In this document: positions 32,201-44,300 of the stretch, piece by piece
Position numbering within the stretch: the stretch's first letter is position 1
How the letters are laid out: each line of letters begins with the position of its first letter
Assembly (NCBI GenBank): GCA_019054805.1
Contig: JAHQIY010000015.1
Location: 1 to 64,000, forward strand
Length of the DNA: 64,000 bases
Source of the DNA: Brachionus manjavacas
Lineage: Eukaryota; Rotifera; Eurotatoria; Ploima; Brachionidae
Direction of reading: 5' to 3'
Translations under genes and position numbers: made by a program
The notes under the pieces: model-generated
Seen by the model: only the letters and a program-made list of their open reading frames with translations
Database searches by the model: none
Told to the model about the DNA's origin: nothing

Positions 32201-34246
32201 TTTCCCATAATGACAAAAACTAAACATTTCAAAAAACCAAGCATACCAATAGATTCATTATAAAATTTGCAATTTAATGAGCTACATTTGATAAGATGAA
32301 AATTATTTTTTTCGACTCTCATTTACCATTTTTAAATTTTAAATTTTTTTCAATATTTTTCAGCTGACCATATCTCTCTGAATTTTCTTCCCCTCGAAAT
32401 ATAAAGCCTATTTCTAGACTCAGCTAATTTTTTTGAATTAGAAAATGCTCAAAAGATTTTGATCACTTATTGATATGAATAAATTGTCTAAAAAAAATCA
32501 CCAAGAGCCTTCAATGAGTCAATTGTTTGAAATTTTTTCCCTTAATGACAAAAACTGAACATTTCAAAAAACCAAGCATACCAATAGATTCTTTATTAAA
32601 TTTGCAATTAAATAAGCTACATTTGATAAAATGAAAATAACTTGATCATATTAAATTAAATTTTTTTTCAACTAAAAAAGACCATGATTTTCTTTTAACA
32701 TAACAAAGGAATTGTTTAATATTAAACTAATTACATCACCAAAAAAACAAAAGCCTAAACCCAACCCGAACCCTGCTCGCTCCGCTCGGAATTAATGTAA
32801 TGGCTAATAATTATTATTAGCTCGTTTATACAAATTCCCAACCTAAACCCAAACCTTAAACGAGCGTACGACCTCATATAAGTAATATTTCCCTAGCCCA
32901 AACCCGTATGTTTATTTTTTCCTACAATTAATTTTAAATTTTGGCAAGCAAAATACAAAAGGATACCAATAGATTACTTATAAAATTTGCAATTTAATGA
33001 GCTTTATTTGATAAGATGAAAATTATTTTTTTCGACTCTCATTTACCATTTTAAAATTTTAAATTTTTTCAATATTTTTCAGCTGACCATATCTCTCTGA
33101 ATTTTTATCCCCTCGAAATATAAAGCCTATTTCTAGACTCAGCTAATTTTTTTGAATTAGAAAATGCTCAAAAGATTTAGATCACTTATTGATATGAATA
33201 AATTGTCGAAAAAAATCACCAAGAGCCTTCAATAAGTCAATTGTTTGAAATTTTTTCCCATAATGACAAAAACTGAACATTTCAAAAAACCAAGCATACC
33301 AATAGATTCCTTATTAAATTTGCAATTTAATGAGCTATATTTGATAAGATGAAAATTATTTTTTTCGACTCTCATTTACCATTTTAAAATTTTAAATTTT
33401 TTTCAATATTTTTCAGCTGACCATATCTCCCTGAATTTTCTTCTCCTCGAAATATAAAGCCTATTTCTAGACTCAGCTAATTTTTTTGAATTAGAAAATG
33501 CGCAAAAGATTTTGATCACTTATTGATATGAATAAATTGTCGAAAAAAAATCACCAAGAGCCTTCAATAAGTCAATTGTTTAAAAATTTTTTCCCATAAT
33601 GACAAAAACTGAACATTTCAAAAAACCAAGCATACCAATAGATTCCTTATTAAATTTGCAATTTAATGAGCTATATTTGATAAGATGAAAATTATTTTTT
33701 CGACTCTCATTTACCATTTTAAAATTTTAAATTTTTTTCAATATTTTTCAGCTGACCATATCTCTCTGAATTTTTATCCCCTCGAAATATAAAGCCTATT
33801 TCTAGACTCAGCTAATTTTTTGAATTAGAAAATGCTCAAAAGATTTAGATCACTTATTGATATGAATAAATTGTCGAAAAAAATCACCAAGAGCCTTCAA
33901 TAAGTCAATTGTTTGAAATTTTTTCCCATAATGACAAAAACTGAACATTTCAAAAAACCAAGCATACCAATAGATTCCTTATTAAATTTGCAATTTAATG
34001 AGCTATATTTGATAAGATGAAAATTATTTTTTTCGACTCTCATTTACCATTTTAAAATTTTAAATTTTTTTCAATATTTTTCAGCTGACCATATCTCCCT
34101 GAATTTTCTTCTCCTCGAAATATAAAGCCTATTTCTAGACTCAGCTAATTTTTTGAATTAGAAAATGCGCAAAAGATTTTGATCACTTATTGATATGAAT
34201 AAATTGTCGAAAAAAAATCACCAAGAGCCTTCAATAAGTCAATTGT

Positions 34247-34320
34247 TTCCCTAGCCCAAACCCGTATGTTTATTTTTTCCCATAATGACAAAAAATTTTA
34301 ACATTTGGCAAGCAAAAACC
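34247..34320 (+). repeat. Mosaic monomer with a spacer patch
   Basis: Within an otherwise normal monomer, AATTGTTT is followed by the spacer string CCCTAGCCCAAACCCGTATG and TTTATTTTTTCC. It then reverts to monomer (CATAATGACAAAAA), then to spacer-like TTGGCAAGCAAAA, then to monomer ACCAAGCATACC. This is the signature of patchy conversion or template switching between the homologous tails of the two unit types. Confidence 0.85.
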
Positions 34321-35522
34321 AAGCATACCAATAGATTCCTTATTAAATTTGCAATTTAATGAGCTATATTTGATAAGATGAAAATTATTTTTTTCGACTC
34401 TCATTTACCATTTTAAAATTTTAAATTTTTTTCAATATTTTTCAGCTGACCATATCTCTCTGAATTTTTATCCCCTCGAAATATAAAGCCTATTTCTAGA
34501 CTCAGCTAATTTTTTTGAATTAGAAAATGCTCAAAAGATTTAGATCACTTATTGATATGAATAAATTGTCGAAAAAAAATCACCAAGAGCCTTCAATAAG
34601 TCAATTGTTTGAAATTTTTTCCCATAATGACAAAAACTGAACATTTCAAAAAACCAAGCATACCAATAGATTCCTTATTAAATTTGCAATTTAATGAGCT
34701 ATATTTGATAAGATGAAAATTATTTTTTTCGACTCTCATTTACCATTTTAAAATTTTAAATTTTTTTCAATATTTTTCAGCTGACAATATCTCCCTGAAT
34801 TTTCTTCTCCTCGAAATATAAAGCCTATTTCTAGACTCAGCTAATTTTTTTGAATTAGAAAATGCGCAAAAGATTTTGATCACTTATTGATATGAATAAA
34901 TTGTCGAAAAAAAATCACCAAGAGCCTTCAATAAGTCAATTGTTTAAAAATTTTTTCCCATAATGACAAAAACTGAACATTTCAAAAAACCAAGCATACC
35001 AATAGATTCCTTATTAAATTTGCAATTTAATGAGCTATATTTGATAAGATGAAAATTATTTTTTCGACTCTCATTTAACATTTTTAAATTTTAAATTTTT
35101 TTCAATATTTTTCAGCTGACCATATCTCTCTGAATTTTCTTACCCTCGAAAAATAAAGCCTATTTCTAGACTCAGCTAATTTTTTGAATTAGAAAATGCT
35201 CAAAAGATTTTGATCACTTATTGATATGAATAAATTGTCTAAAAAAAATCACCAAGAGCCTTCAATGAGTCAATTGTTTGAAATTGTTTCCCTTAATGAC
35301 AAAAACTGAACATTTCAAAAAACCAAGCATACCAATAGATTCCTTATTAAATTTGCAATTAAATAAACTACATTTGATAAAATGAAAATAACTTGATCAT
35401 ATTAAATTAAATTTTTTTAACTAAAAAAGACCATGATTTTCTTTTAACATAACAAAGGAATTGTTAAATTTTAAAATAATTACATCACCAAAAAAACAAA
35501 AGCCTAAACCTAACCCGAACCC

Positions 35523-35857
35523 TAAACCCTCGAAATAAAATTGTTAAAATAAGATTAGAAAACAAAAAATTCAAGAGAATTAACTTTTTATTCCAAATAT
35601 ATTATTTGTGATTGTGAAAATTAATCCAAACATTTTATTTTGAAAATAACATATCTCATTTAGAATTTTTGCTATCACAAAAAAGAGACTGAATAATATA
35701 CTGAAAAAAACTTTTATATGAAAAAATCTATTTTTATTCAAAAAACAACAACACAAATCAAAAAGTTTTTAATTATCACTACAAATTTGGAAAAAAAAAC
35801 AAAATACATAAACAATATCTGAGCAAACACCAAAAAAAAGAACAAAAAAACTTTGAT
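35523..35857. other. Island D left edge, 3' flank of the lysine-rich relative
   Basis: The spacer is cut right after CCTAACCCGAACC and is followed by CTAAACCCTCGAAAT, a further telomere-like string. The flank (AAAAAGTTTTTAAT, CACTACAAATTTGG, GAGCAAACACCAAAAAA) is recognisably related to 47440-47520 in island E, so the 3' flank is conserved along with the gene. Confidence 0.65.
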
Positions 35858-36353
35858 TCATGGCCAGCTGAATTTTATTGTTAACTGTTTGAAGCCTTCC
35901 ACCTTGTTCAATTTTTGTAATTTTTCATCCAAAATTTGTCGTTTCTTTTTGTTGAATTCTTATCATTCTTTCTTGTATCAGCATCTGGATTGACGTTTTC
36001 ATCACTCTCTTTTATACAATCTAATTTAGTTTTGTTGCTCATGACAACCTTTTCTTCAATAGAATCCTTATTTTTTTTATTTGATTTACTATCATTTTTT
36101 ATGTTCTTTTTCTTTTTGATTCCTTTTTCCCATCTCTTTTCCTATAATCGGGGGTTTTTCTTTTCTTTTCATTTGTTTTGTAATCACCAAGAATAACTAT
36201 TTCATTTTTATTTTCGACACTTTCTTCAGGTGTCGAACAATAGTCTTGTATTTTAACAGCTTGAGATATACTTATTCCATCATTAGTTAATTCGGTCATA
36301 TTTCGAATCTCGTTTTTAAATTCATTCTTGTCAATCTTAATATCGTTTTCCAT
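35858..36353 (-). pseudogene. Lysine-rich protein relative in island D, frame-broken
   Basis: The start ATG at 36353 opens MENDIKIDKNEFKNEI and stays open to 36099. The frame changes around 36115-36130, and a second open stretch rich in Lys, Asn and Asp follows. A further frame change near 35945 leads into the diagnostic tail RQILDEKLQKLNKVEG, KQLTIKF, ending at 35858-35860. The tail matches the genes at 15995 and 47635. The N-terminus is diverged and I do not find the IKQEP motif, although HSP-like alternatives are not indicated. With at least two breaks it is either a pseudogene or affected by homopolymer errors. Confidence 0.65.
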
Positions 36354-37710
36354 GCTTTTCTTTCAGTCTTTATAAATTTCGTTTTAATTAACAAATATCT
36401 CTTATAAGTTTAAATAATTAAGCAATTTTTTTAAATAGACTTATGCTTCTTAAAATATCAACCAATGATATAAGTCTGGTATCTTAATTAGGATAAATTA
36501 TTCCTTATTGGTTTATTTGAAAAACCTTGACTTAAATTTTATTTTAATGTTTTAAATCATAATTTGCAAAAATTAAATCATCAATTTAGTTTAAATAAAA
36601 GTGCTTTTTAATTTAAAAAAGACTCAAATAAGGTAGCGTTTTAAATAAATGTTTGTTAAATATTTTGTAAAAAATGTCTTTTCAAAATATTTTGATCTTT
36701 AATTACTAAGTTAATAAAAAAATAGATCAAGTTTTCACAAAAGAAAACCTTTTAAAAAAAGAGATTAAGCTCGATATTAATCCTGTCTATTTAATTTTTT
36801 GTAAAAACTTAAGATTGAATCAATAATATAAAAATACTCAATTGATTAGATTTTGTTTAAATATAAATTGCTATTAAACATATAAAATTTATTTTAGTTT
36901 TAGATATAACAAGTATGTCTAATAAATTTAATATTTTTTTTTGTCGAAAGAACTCATAAATAAGGACAAAAATATTCGAAATAAATATCATTTGTATATT
37001 TAAATTTAAAAAAAAATGATTTAGAAAAAAATATAAAATTAATATATAGAGTAAAATAAAATAAAAAAAACATTATTTAAAAATTAATTAAAAATAATTA
37101 TTCAAATATAAATTAAGTAAAATAAAACAAAAATCAAAATTAGTAATATTCAGTTAAAAATTTTCTAAAAATAAATATTTAAATATAAATAAAGGTAAAA
37201 TAAATTATTGAATTAGCAAAAAAAAAAACAAAAATATTTTTATTAATTAAAAGAATCAAATTTAAAAAATTTATCTTTTATTTACTTTTCCGTTTAAAAA
37301 AGCTAAATTGATTCTAATTTTTGGCTCAGTTTTTTTACAAATAAGCATTCATAGTCTTTATTAATTATAAGAGATAAATTAGTATCCTAGTTCTGTACAT
37401 TTTAGAAATTATACTTGTTTCTTGGACTATTTGCAACTAGATTAGCTAAATCCGAACACATTAAAATTTTTTCATAATCGAAATTTTACAAAAATATCAC
37501 AATTAACTTTAATGTTTTGTTAATTAGAAATTTTATTATATTTTTTTACTTGATTAATTTGTTTGATTTTTAGATCTGATTTATATTTACAAATTTCAGA
37601 GAATTTCTCCTTGTAAAATTGAAAAAAATATCGTTTTATAAATCATTTTATTTGAATGGATAAATACAAATTTTACAAAGATAAAAGAAGACATTCATTA
37701 GAATCTAAAT
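36354..37710. other. AT-rich DNA; one very decayed monomer, no gene
   Basis: About 1.36 kb with long A and T runs and stops in all frames. Near 37320-37480 the order AAGCATTC, TTATTAATTATAAGAGA, GCTAAATCCGAACACATTAAAATT loosely follows the satellite monomer end, so a very old monomer is possible. Nothing else is recognised. Confidence 0.45.
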
Positions 37711-38034
37711 TTAACAGTTAAGATTGAGCATTCTGAATTTTGATGTTAAATCTATTACATCTCTTTTTTTTTTTAAAATTTTTTTCGCTACCAAAACTTT
37801 TCTATACACATAAACCTGGTTTTTAGTGTCTTTAATGTTTTGATCCATCAATTTCCTTTTTCTGTTATTTAATTTATGTTTATTTTCATTCTGCATTGAG
37901 CCATTAACCTTAAATTGATCTTTCAATTTTCTTTTTCTGTTATTTGTAATTTTTTCAGTATCAATTTGCATTGCCTCATTTTCATTGATTTTATTGACAA
38001 ATTGAAAGATCGATGACCTATGATCCAACTCCAT
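37711..38034 (-). CDS. Unknown 107-aa basic protein with an internal repeat
   Basis: The frame is open from a true ATG at 38034 (MELDHRSSIFQFVNKINENEAMQ) to the stop at 37711. The segment NNRKRKLKDQF recurs as NNRKRKLMDQN about 25 residues later, and each contains a classic short basic nuclear-localisation-like cluster. The C-terminal part (KILKKKRDVIDLTSKFRML) contains VIDLT, which resembles a SUMO-interacting motif ([VI]-[VI/D]-[DL]-[LT]); this is a motif guess only. It lies on the same strand as the decayed lysine-rich gene and the Rep-like gene. It is short and lacks a second copy in the window, so coding status is moderate. Confidence 0.45.
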   Translation of the reverse strand: MELDHRSSIFQFVNKINENEAMQIDTEKITNNRKRKLKDQFKVNGSMQNENKHKLNNRKRKLMDQNIKDTKNQVYVYRKVLVAKKILKKKRDVIDLTSKFRMLNLNC

Positions 38035-39516
38035 TAAAGAACTTTGCTTAAATTTCTTTGTACTTTTAATATTTTTAAAAAAAATAAATTTTTACTTCAA
38101 ATATTAAATTGATTATTATTTTTTTAACTTAAAAAATTCGTTTTAATCTCGAAAATTTAAACGAATTTGTTGCAAAATAATTGTGATTTATTATTCCTTT
38201 CAAAATTTTCTTGCCAAAATTTGTCTTTTTTTGGTTGGACATTTCACAATTATTCAATTAATCAATTAATCTCAAATAAAAGTGCGAATAATTTTTCTTA
38301 TCAGTGCAAAAATAAATCCTTGTCAATAATTATTTTCTTCCGTACTCAAAATTTTATCAGAAGGGGATCTTAAAAATCAGCTCTAACTGAAATTTCAGTT
38401 GATTATGTATCATTAGATAATTTTTATCTATAAAAGAATTTTAGTAATGATTTCAAGTTTTATTAGGTTCTTACTACATTTTTATTGATATTTTAGAAAA
38501 TAAATAATGTGAAAAGGATCTGACCATAATCCGCTGCGAACCATTTAATATTAGGAACTTGAATTTCTTTTGAGTTTCTAACATGACAGATAAGCTGAGT
38601 CGTCAGAACCATTTGTCTTTATTTTGGTGAAAAAAATTCAAAAATTTATTTGGTATCAAGATCATAATCAAAAATAGAGAATAGAGAATAAATATAACTA
38701 GATAGAATTTTTTTATCATCTGATGAATACATACCAATCGACTTTGGTTAAAAACAATGCCTTTTTTTAAATAAAGCTAATAATTTCTAAATTTTCTTCA
38801 TAAAAAAATCAGAATAAAATTTTTTTTTTAGTTAATCCAAGAAAAAATACAAGAAAAAATAATTTTTATATAAATTAAGTTTATTTTTAAATAAAATTGC
38901 CAAGTTAAAATCTTAATCCAATAACTCAAAACGATAGTTTTATAACACAAATCTTTTATGCTCTTCACTCAAAAAAGGTAAAATTGATATGGCTCTTAGA
39001 TCAGATTTTTGAAAACAATCACTCAAAGAAATAAACTAAAAACTTAAAAAAGACAAGCATATTGAAAGGATTTTTAAGACAATTCCCAACTTGCAGAGCT
39101 TCAACCGAACACATAAAATAAATTTAATTTAATTTTTACTTTTAAAAAATTTATTTTAAATAATTTTTATTAAATTAGATATTTTAAAGATTTTTCTTTT
39201 TTTATTGATAAATCTAAGTTTTCATTTAAAATTTTTTCTAAAATTCTATGAAAACATAGTAAAATATTTTATGGAATTGCATATAATTTTTTAATTGTAA
39301 TGAACTCTAAAAAACACTCTTTAATGTTGAACTTGCATTATCTTATTATAAATAAAAAAATTAATAATTAACTTAATAAATTAATAAAAAATAATTAACT
39401 TTTGTTTTCATAGATTTATTAACAGTAAAAAAGTAAAAATAACAATGTGAATTTTGTAATTGAATAAAAAAATTTTAAAATATATAACAAAGTAATCATT
39501 AGCTTTCTCACATTTT
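38035..39516. other. AT-rich DNA between two minus-strand genes, no gene supported
   Basis: A 68-codon plus-strand open frame at 38167-38373 has no homologue here and no motif. About 38960-39130 keeps monomer-like landmarks (ATTGATATGGCTC, ACAAGCATATTGAAAGGATT, ACTTGCAGAGCTTCAACC, GAACACATAAAAT), so an old, diverged monomer is likely. The rest is featureless by eye. Confidence 0.45.
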
Positions 39517-41066
39517 CTAATCTTGCTTTTCAAATTCAGTTTTAACAATTTTTAGCCTGTTTATTATTTCTTTTTTTTCGTTCGGTGGCGAATAATTTGA
39601 GATCATTATAATTGGACATTTGACACTTATAACTCTAGCTGATCGACCTTTGACCCGAATAGCTGTTTGGCGCCCTTCAACCAAATTTTTCCATTCTTCA
39701 TTATCAAACTGACTGAATTCAAATTCATCCATAACCACTACCCGATGATTAGCCGAATCAAAAATCAGCCCATGCAAATTGACAATTTCTTGCCGGTCTA
39801 AATATCTGAAGTTCATTTACTACTTTAGGCAAAAGCCAATCAAAAATCATTGTTGTCTTTCCAGTATTTGATTCACCCCATAAGTACAGAGCTGGAAATT
39901 TTGGGCACCAATTTGATACACATTCATTGTACCAATCTAAAACTTTTAATTTGGTTTTGTTTCCATTTGTAACTAAATCAAGCAGTTTTAAACCATGGCA
40001 AGGTGGAAAATTTATCGGATTTTTTTTGTAATAATCTGCATGTGCCTTGAAAAAATTTTTTAAATAATGAAAATTTACAAGTTAAAATCTTTTAGAAGGA
40101 ATTAAAAATATTTACTAGGACTATCATTTTGTATAAATTTGGCCGAGAGCATATAAATGGGTCATAATAATTAAACTCAGGATTTGCCTTAATCCAATCA
40201 GTTAATTTCTTATAGAAAGCACATTCGTCTGAACTTATATTTTTCAACAAAGGACTAGAGTCTTCTTTTGTACAATAAATGATTGCATTTTTTAGCTGAT
40301 TTACATGCTTCAATATTTGATTTGATTCCATTTGTACACCAATTAATTATACGATTACATTTCGCAAAATCCACAACATGTTCATGATTAAACTCTAAAA
40401 AATTAAACAAATATTAAAATAATTACAAAAAAGTTAGAAATAACCAGCAAATATATGAAGATGTGTTTTACAATGTATCCAGTTGTCTTCTTCTATAATT
40501 GAATTACTCTGTGATTTATTCAAATCCTTGCTTGTTCCTTGAGACTGTACTTGTTTAAATGTGCCACTCAATTTTCGTTTAGCACACATTCGTCCATCTT
40601 CGAACTTAGAAATATCTGTTTCTTCAGTTTCATTTAAATATTTAACTTGACTTAAAGTGTTAATGCCTATTATATTTTCTTCCGAAAGCCTTTTATCTTG
40701 GGAGCTGTTTTCATCGTCCAAAATGTTGAAAAATTTTTTTTCTTTATTTATAAAATTTTTTTTAATGTTTGTCTCTTTTAAAGACTTTCGGACAGAAGAA
40801 TCTTTACAACAGCTATCTATGTAGCTTAATGTATGATTTTCTTTTGATACAAGAAGTCTATTACAAATAGGCTCAAGACCTCTAAAAATAAACTTTTTTG
40901 GCAAGTCACATCTAGGTATTGTAATTAAATACATATTTGGAAGAGCTTTGCCAACTGGTTTACGTCTATTCATCCTGCAACTGTTCATTTTTTTAATTAA
41001 AACTTTTTTGTAAATCTTATCTCTTAATTCTAAAATTGTAATTCTTTTATATCCTGAAGATTTCAT
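39517..41066 (-). CDS. Rep-like protein: HUH endonuclease plus SF3 helicase (three exons, two frame breaks)
   Basis: Read on the minus strand. Exon 1 (41066-40445) has YLITIPRCDL (residues 46-55, like HUH Rep motif I) and, at residues 201-206, THLHIF (HUH motif II). Exon 2 (40394-40116) has YCTKED, the motif III with catalytic Tyr and Lys. Exon 3 (40045-39517) has LYLWGESNTGKTT (Walker A, 39851-39877), VVMDEF (Walker B, 39721-39738) and IMISN (motif C, 39595-39609). Introns 40395-40444 and 40046-40115 have GT..AG ends. In CRESS-DNA Reps these domains nick an origin and unwind DNA for rolling-circle replication. Two breaks sit in homopolymers (plus-strand T-run near 40331 and A-run at 39760-39764). 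The 145-residue gap between motifs I and II is far longer than usual. It could be an endogenised virus gene, a Rep transposon or a domesticated gene. Confidence 0.8.
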
Positions 41067-41369
41067 TTAGAAAAAAATGTCCTTTAAAAGTACTAATTTT
41101 TTATAATAAAGAAATTTATTCATTTAATACTTCGAAAGGAAAATTAGAAATTCTCTTGTTTTACTATAATATCCAATCTGATTTAAAAAAATATAAAAAT
41201 ATTATAAAAAAATTTGTAAAAATATTCTCAAATAAAGTTTTCATCTTCTGAATCATTTAACCGTTTTCAACAAGGCTCGATCAAGAGATTATTTTTTTGT
41301 TTTAAGAATAATATATTGAACTAACTATACAAACAGATTCATTTGAGATTTTGCAGAGCTACATCTCGA
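41067..41369. other. Upstream flank of the Rep-like gene and right edge of island D
   Basis: AT-rich DNA. From about 41330 an old monomer end is visible (ACAAACAGATTCATTTGAGA, TTGCAGAGCTACATC), which then switches at about 41370 to a young monomer at ACCAAGCATACC. So an old repeat is fused to the young array at a homologous point. Confidence 0.55.
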
Positions 41370-44300
41370 CCAAGCATACCAATAGATTTCTTATTAAATT
41401 TGCAATTAAATAAGCTACATTTGATAAGATGAAAATAACTTGATCATATTAAATTAAATTTTTTTAACTAAAAAAGACCATGATTTTCTTTTAACATAAC
41501 AAAGGAATTGTTTAATATTAAAATAATTACATCACCAAAAAACAAAAGCCTAAACCTAAACCCGAACCCTGCTCGCTCCGCTCGGAATTAATGTAATGGC
41601 TAATAATTTATTATTAGCTCGTTTATACAAATTCCCAACCTAAACCCAAACCTAAAACGAGCGTACGACCTCATATAAGTAATATTTCCCTAGCCCAAAC
41701 CCGTATGTTTATTTTTTCCTACAATTAATTTTAAATTTTGGCAAGCAAAATACAAAAGGATACCAACAGATTTCTTATAAAATTTGCAATTTAATGAGCT
41801 TTATTTGATAAGATGAAAATTATTTTTTTCGACTCTCATTTACCATTTTAAAATTTTAAATTTTTTTCAATATTTTTCAGCTGACCATATCTCTCTGAAT
41901 TTTCTTCCCCTCGAAATATAAAGCCTATTTCTAGACTCAGCTAATTTTTTTGAATTAGAAAATGCTCAAAAGATTTTGATCACTTATTGATATGAATAAA
42001 TTGTCTAAAAAAAATCACCAAGAGCCTTCAATGAGTCAATTGTTTGAAATTTTTTCCCAAAATGACTAAAACTGAACATTTCAAAAAACCAAGCATACCA
42101 ATAGATTCCTTATTAAATTTGCAATTTAATGAGCTACATTTGATAAGATGAAAATTATTTTTTCGACTCTCATTTACCATTTTAAAATTTTAAATTTTTT
42201 TCAATATTTTTCAGCTGACCATATCTCTCTGAATTTTCTTCCCCTCGAAATATAAAGCCTATTTCTAGACTCAGCTAATTTTTTGAATTAGAAAATGCTC
42301 AAAAGATTTTGATCACTTATTGATATGAATAAATTGTCGAAAAAAAATCACCAAGAGCCTTCAATAAGTCAATTGTTTGAAATTTTTTCCCAAAATGACT
42401 AAAACTGAACATTTCAAAAAACCAAGCATACCAATAGATTCCTTATTAAATTTGCAATTTAATAAACTACATTTGACAAGATGAAAATTATTTTTTTCGA
42501 CTCTCAATTACCATTTTAAAATTTTAAATTTTTTTAACTAAAAAAGACTATGATTTTCTTTTAACATAACAAAGGAATTGTTTATTATTAAACTAATTAC
42601 ATCACCAAAAAAAACAAAAGCCTAAACCTAACCCGAACCCTGCTCGCTCCGCTCGGAATTAATGTAATGGCTAATTATTTATGATTAGCTCGTTTATACA
42701 AATTCCGAACCTAAACCCAAACCTAAAACGAGCGTACGACCTCATATAAGTAATATTTCCCTAGCCCAAACCCGTATGTTTATTTTTTCCTACAATTAAT
42801 TTTAAATTTTGGCAAGCAAAATACAAAAGGATACCAATAGATTCCTTATTAAATTTGCAATTTAATTAGCTACATTTGACAAGATGAAAATTATTTTTTT
42901 CGACTCTCATTTACCATTTTAAAATTTTAAATTTTTTTCAATATTTTTCAGCTGACCATATCTCTCTGAATTTTCTTCGCCACGAAAAATAAAGCCTATT
43001 TCAATACTCAGCTAATTATTTTGAATTAGAAAATGCCAAAAAGATTCCGATCACTTATTGATATGAATAAATTGTCGAAAAAAAATCACCAAGAGCCTTC
43101 AATAAGTCAATTGTTTGAAATTTTTTTCCAAAATGACAAAAACTTAACATTTCAAAAACCAAGCATACCAATAGATTCCTTATAAAATTTGCAATTTAAT
43201 GAGCTACATTTGATAAGATGAAAATTATTTTTTTCGACTCTCATTTACCATTTTTAAATTTTAAATTTTTTTCAATATTTTTCAGCTGACCATATCTCTC
43301 TGAATTTTGTTCCCCTCGAAATATAAAGACTATTTCTAGACTCAGCTAATTTTTTTGAATTAGAAAATGCTCAAAAGAATTAGATCACTTATTGATATGA
43401 ATAAATTGTCTAAAAAAATCACCAAGAGCCTTCAATGAGTCAATTGATTGAAATTTTTTCCCAAAATGACAAAAACTGAACATTTCAAAAAACCAAGCAT
43501 ACCAATAGATTCATTATAAAATTTGCAATTTAATAAGCTTCATTTGATAAGATGAAAATTATTTTTTTCGACTCTCATTTACCATTTTTAAATTTTAAAT
43601 TTTTTTCAATATTTTTCAGCTGACCATATCTCTCTGAATTTTCTTCCCCTCGAAAAATAAAGCCTATTTCTAGACTCAGCTAATTTTTTTGAATTAGAAA
43701 ATGCTCAAAAGATTTTGATCACTTATTGATATGAATAAATTGTCTAAAAAAAATCACCAAGAGCCTTCAATAAGTCAATTGTTTGAAATTTTTTCCCATA
43801 ATGACAAAAACTGAACATTTCAAAAAACCAAGCATACCAATAGATTCCTTATAAAATTTGCAATTTAATGAGCTACATTTGATAAGATGAAAATTATTTT
43901 TTCGACTCTCATTTACCATTTTTAAATTTTAAATTTTTTTCAATATTTTTCAGCTGACCATATCTCTCTGAATTTTCTTCCCCTCGAAATATAAAGCCTA
44001 TTTCTAGACTCAGCTAATTTTTTTGAATTAGAAAATGCTCAAAAGATTTTGATCACTTATTGATATGAATAAATTGTCTAAAAAAAATCACCAAGAGCCT
44101 TCAATGAGTCAATTGTTTGAAATTGTTTCCCTTAATGACAAAAACTGAACATTTCAAAAAACCAAGCATACCAATAGATTCCTTATTAAATTTGCAATTA
44201 AATAAACTACATTTGATAAAATGAAAATAACTTGATCATATTAAATTAAATTTTTTTTAACTAAAAAAGACCATGATTTTCTTTTAACATAACAAAGGAA

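Larger units (their letters stand above)
21373..35522 (+). repeat. Satellite array S3 (14 kb, higher-order repeats)
   Basis: The array starts mid-monomer (TTGTTTGAAATTTTTTCC). Spacer anchors CTGCTCGCTCC start at about 21623, 23008, 25063, 26119, 27503, 28892, 29278, 30666, 31721 and 32773. Steps of 1385, 2055, 1056, 1384, 1389, 386, 1388, 1055 and 1052 bp fit 382 + 336n with n = 3, 5, 2, 3, 3, 0, 3, 2, 2. A last run of about seven monomers then leads to a spacer cut at 35522. The last monomer before each spacer has position-specific variants (usually CAATGAGTC, TTCCCTTAATGAC and AATTAAATAA). No genes are inside. Confidence 0.95.

Noticed and set aside
38167..38373. 68-codon plus-strand open frame
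   Set aside because: No motif, no second copy, and within an AT-rich region with an old repeat nearby.
39517..41066. Helitron RepHel
   Set aside because: The helicase part is superfamily 3 (Walker A, Walker B and IMISN motif C close together), not the Pif1-like SF1 helicase of Helitrons.
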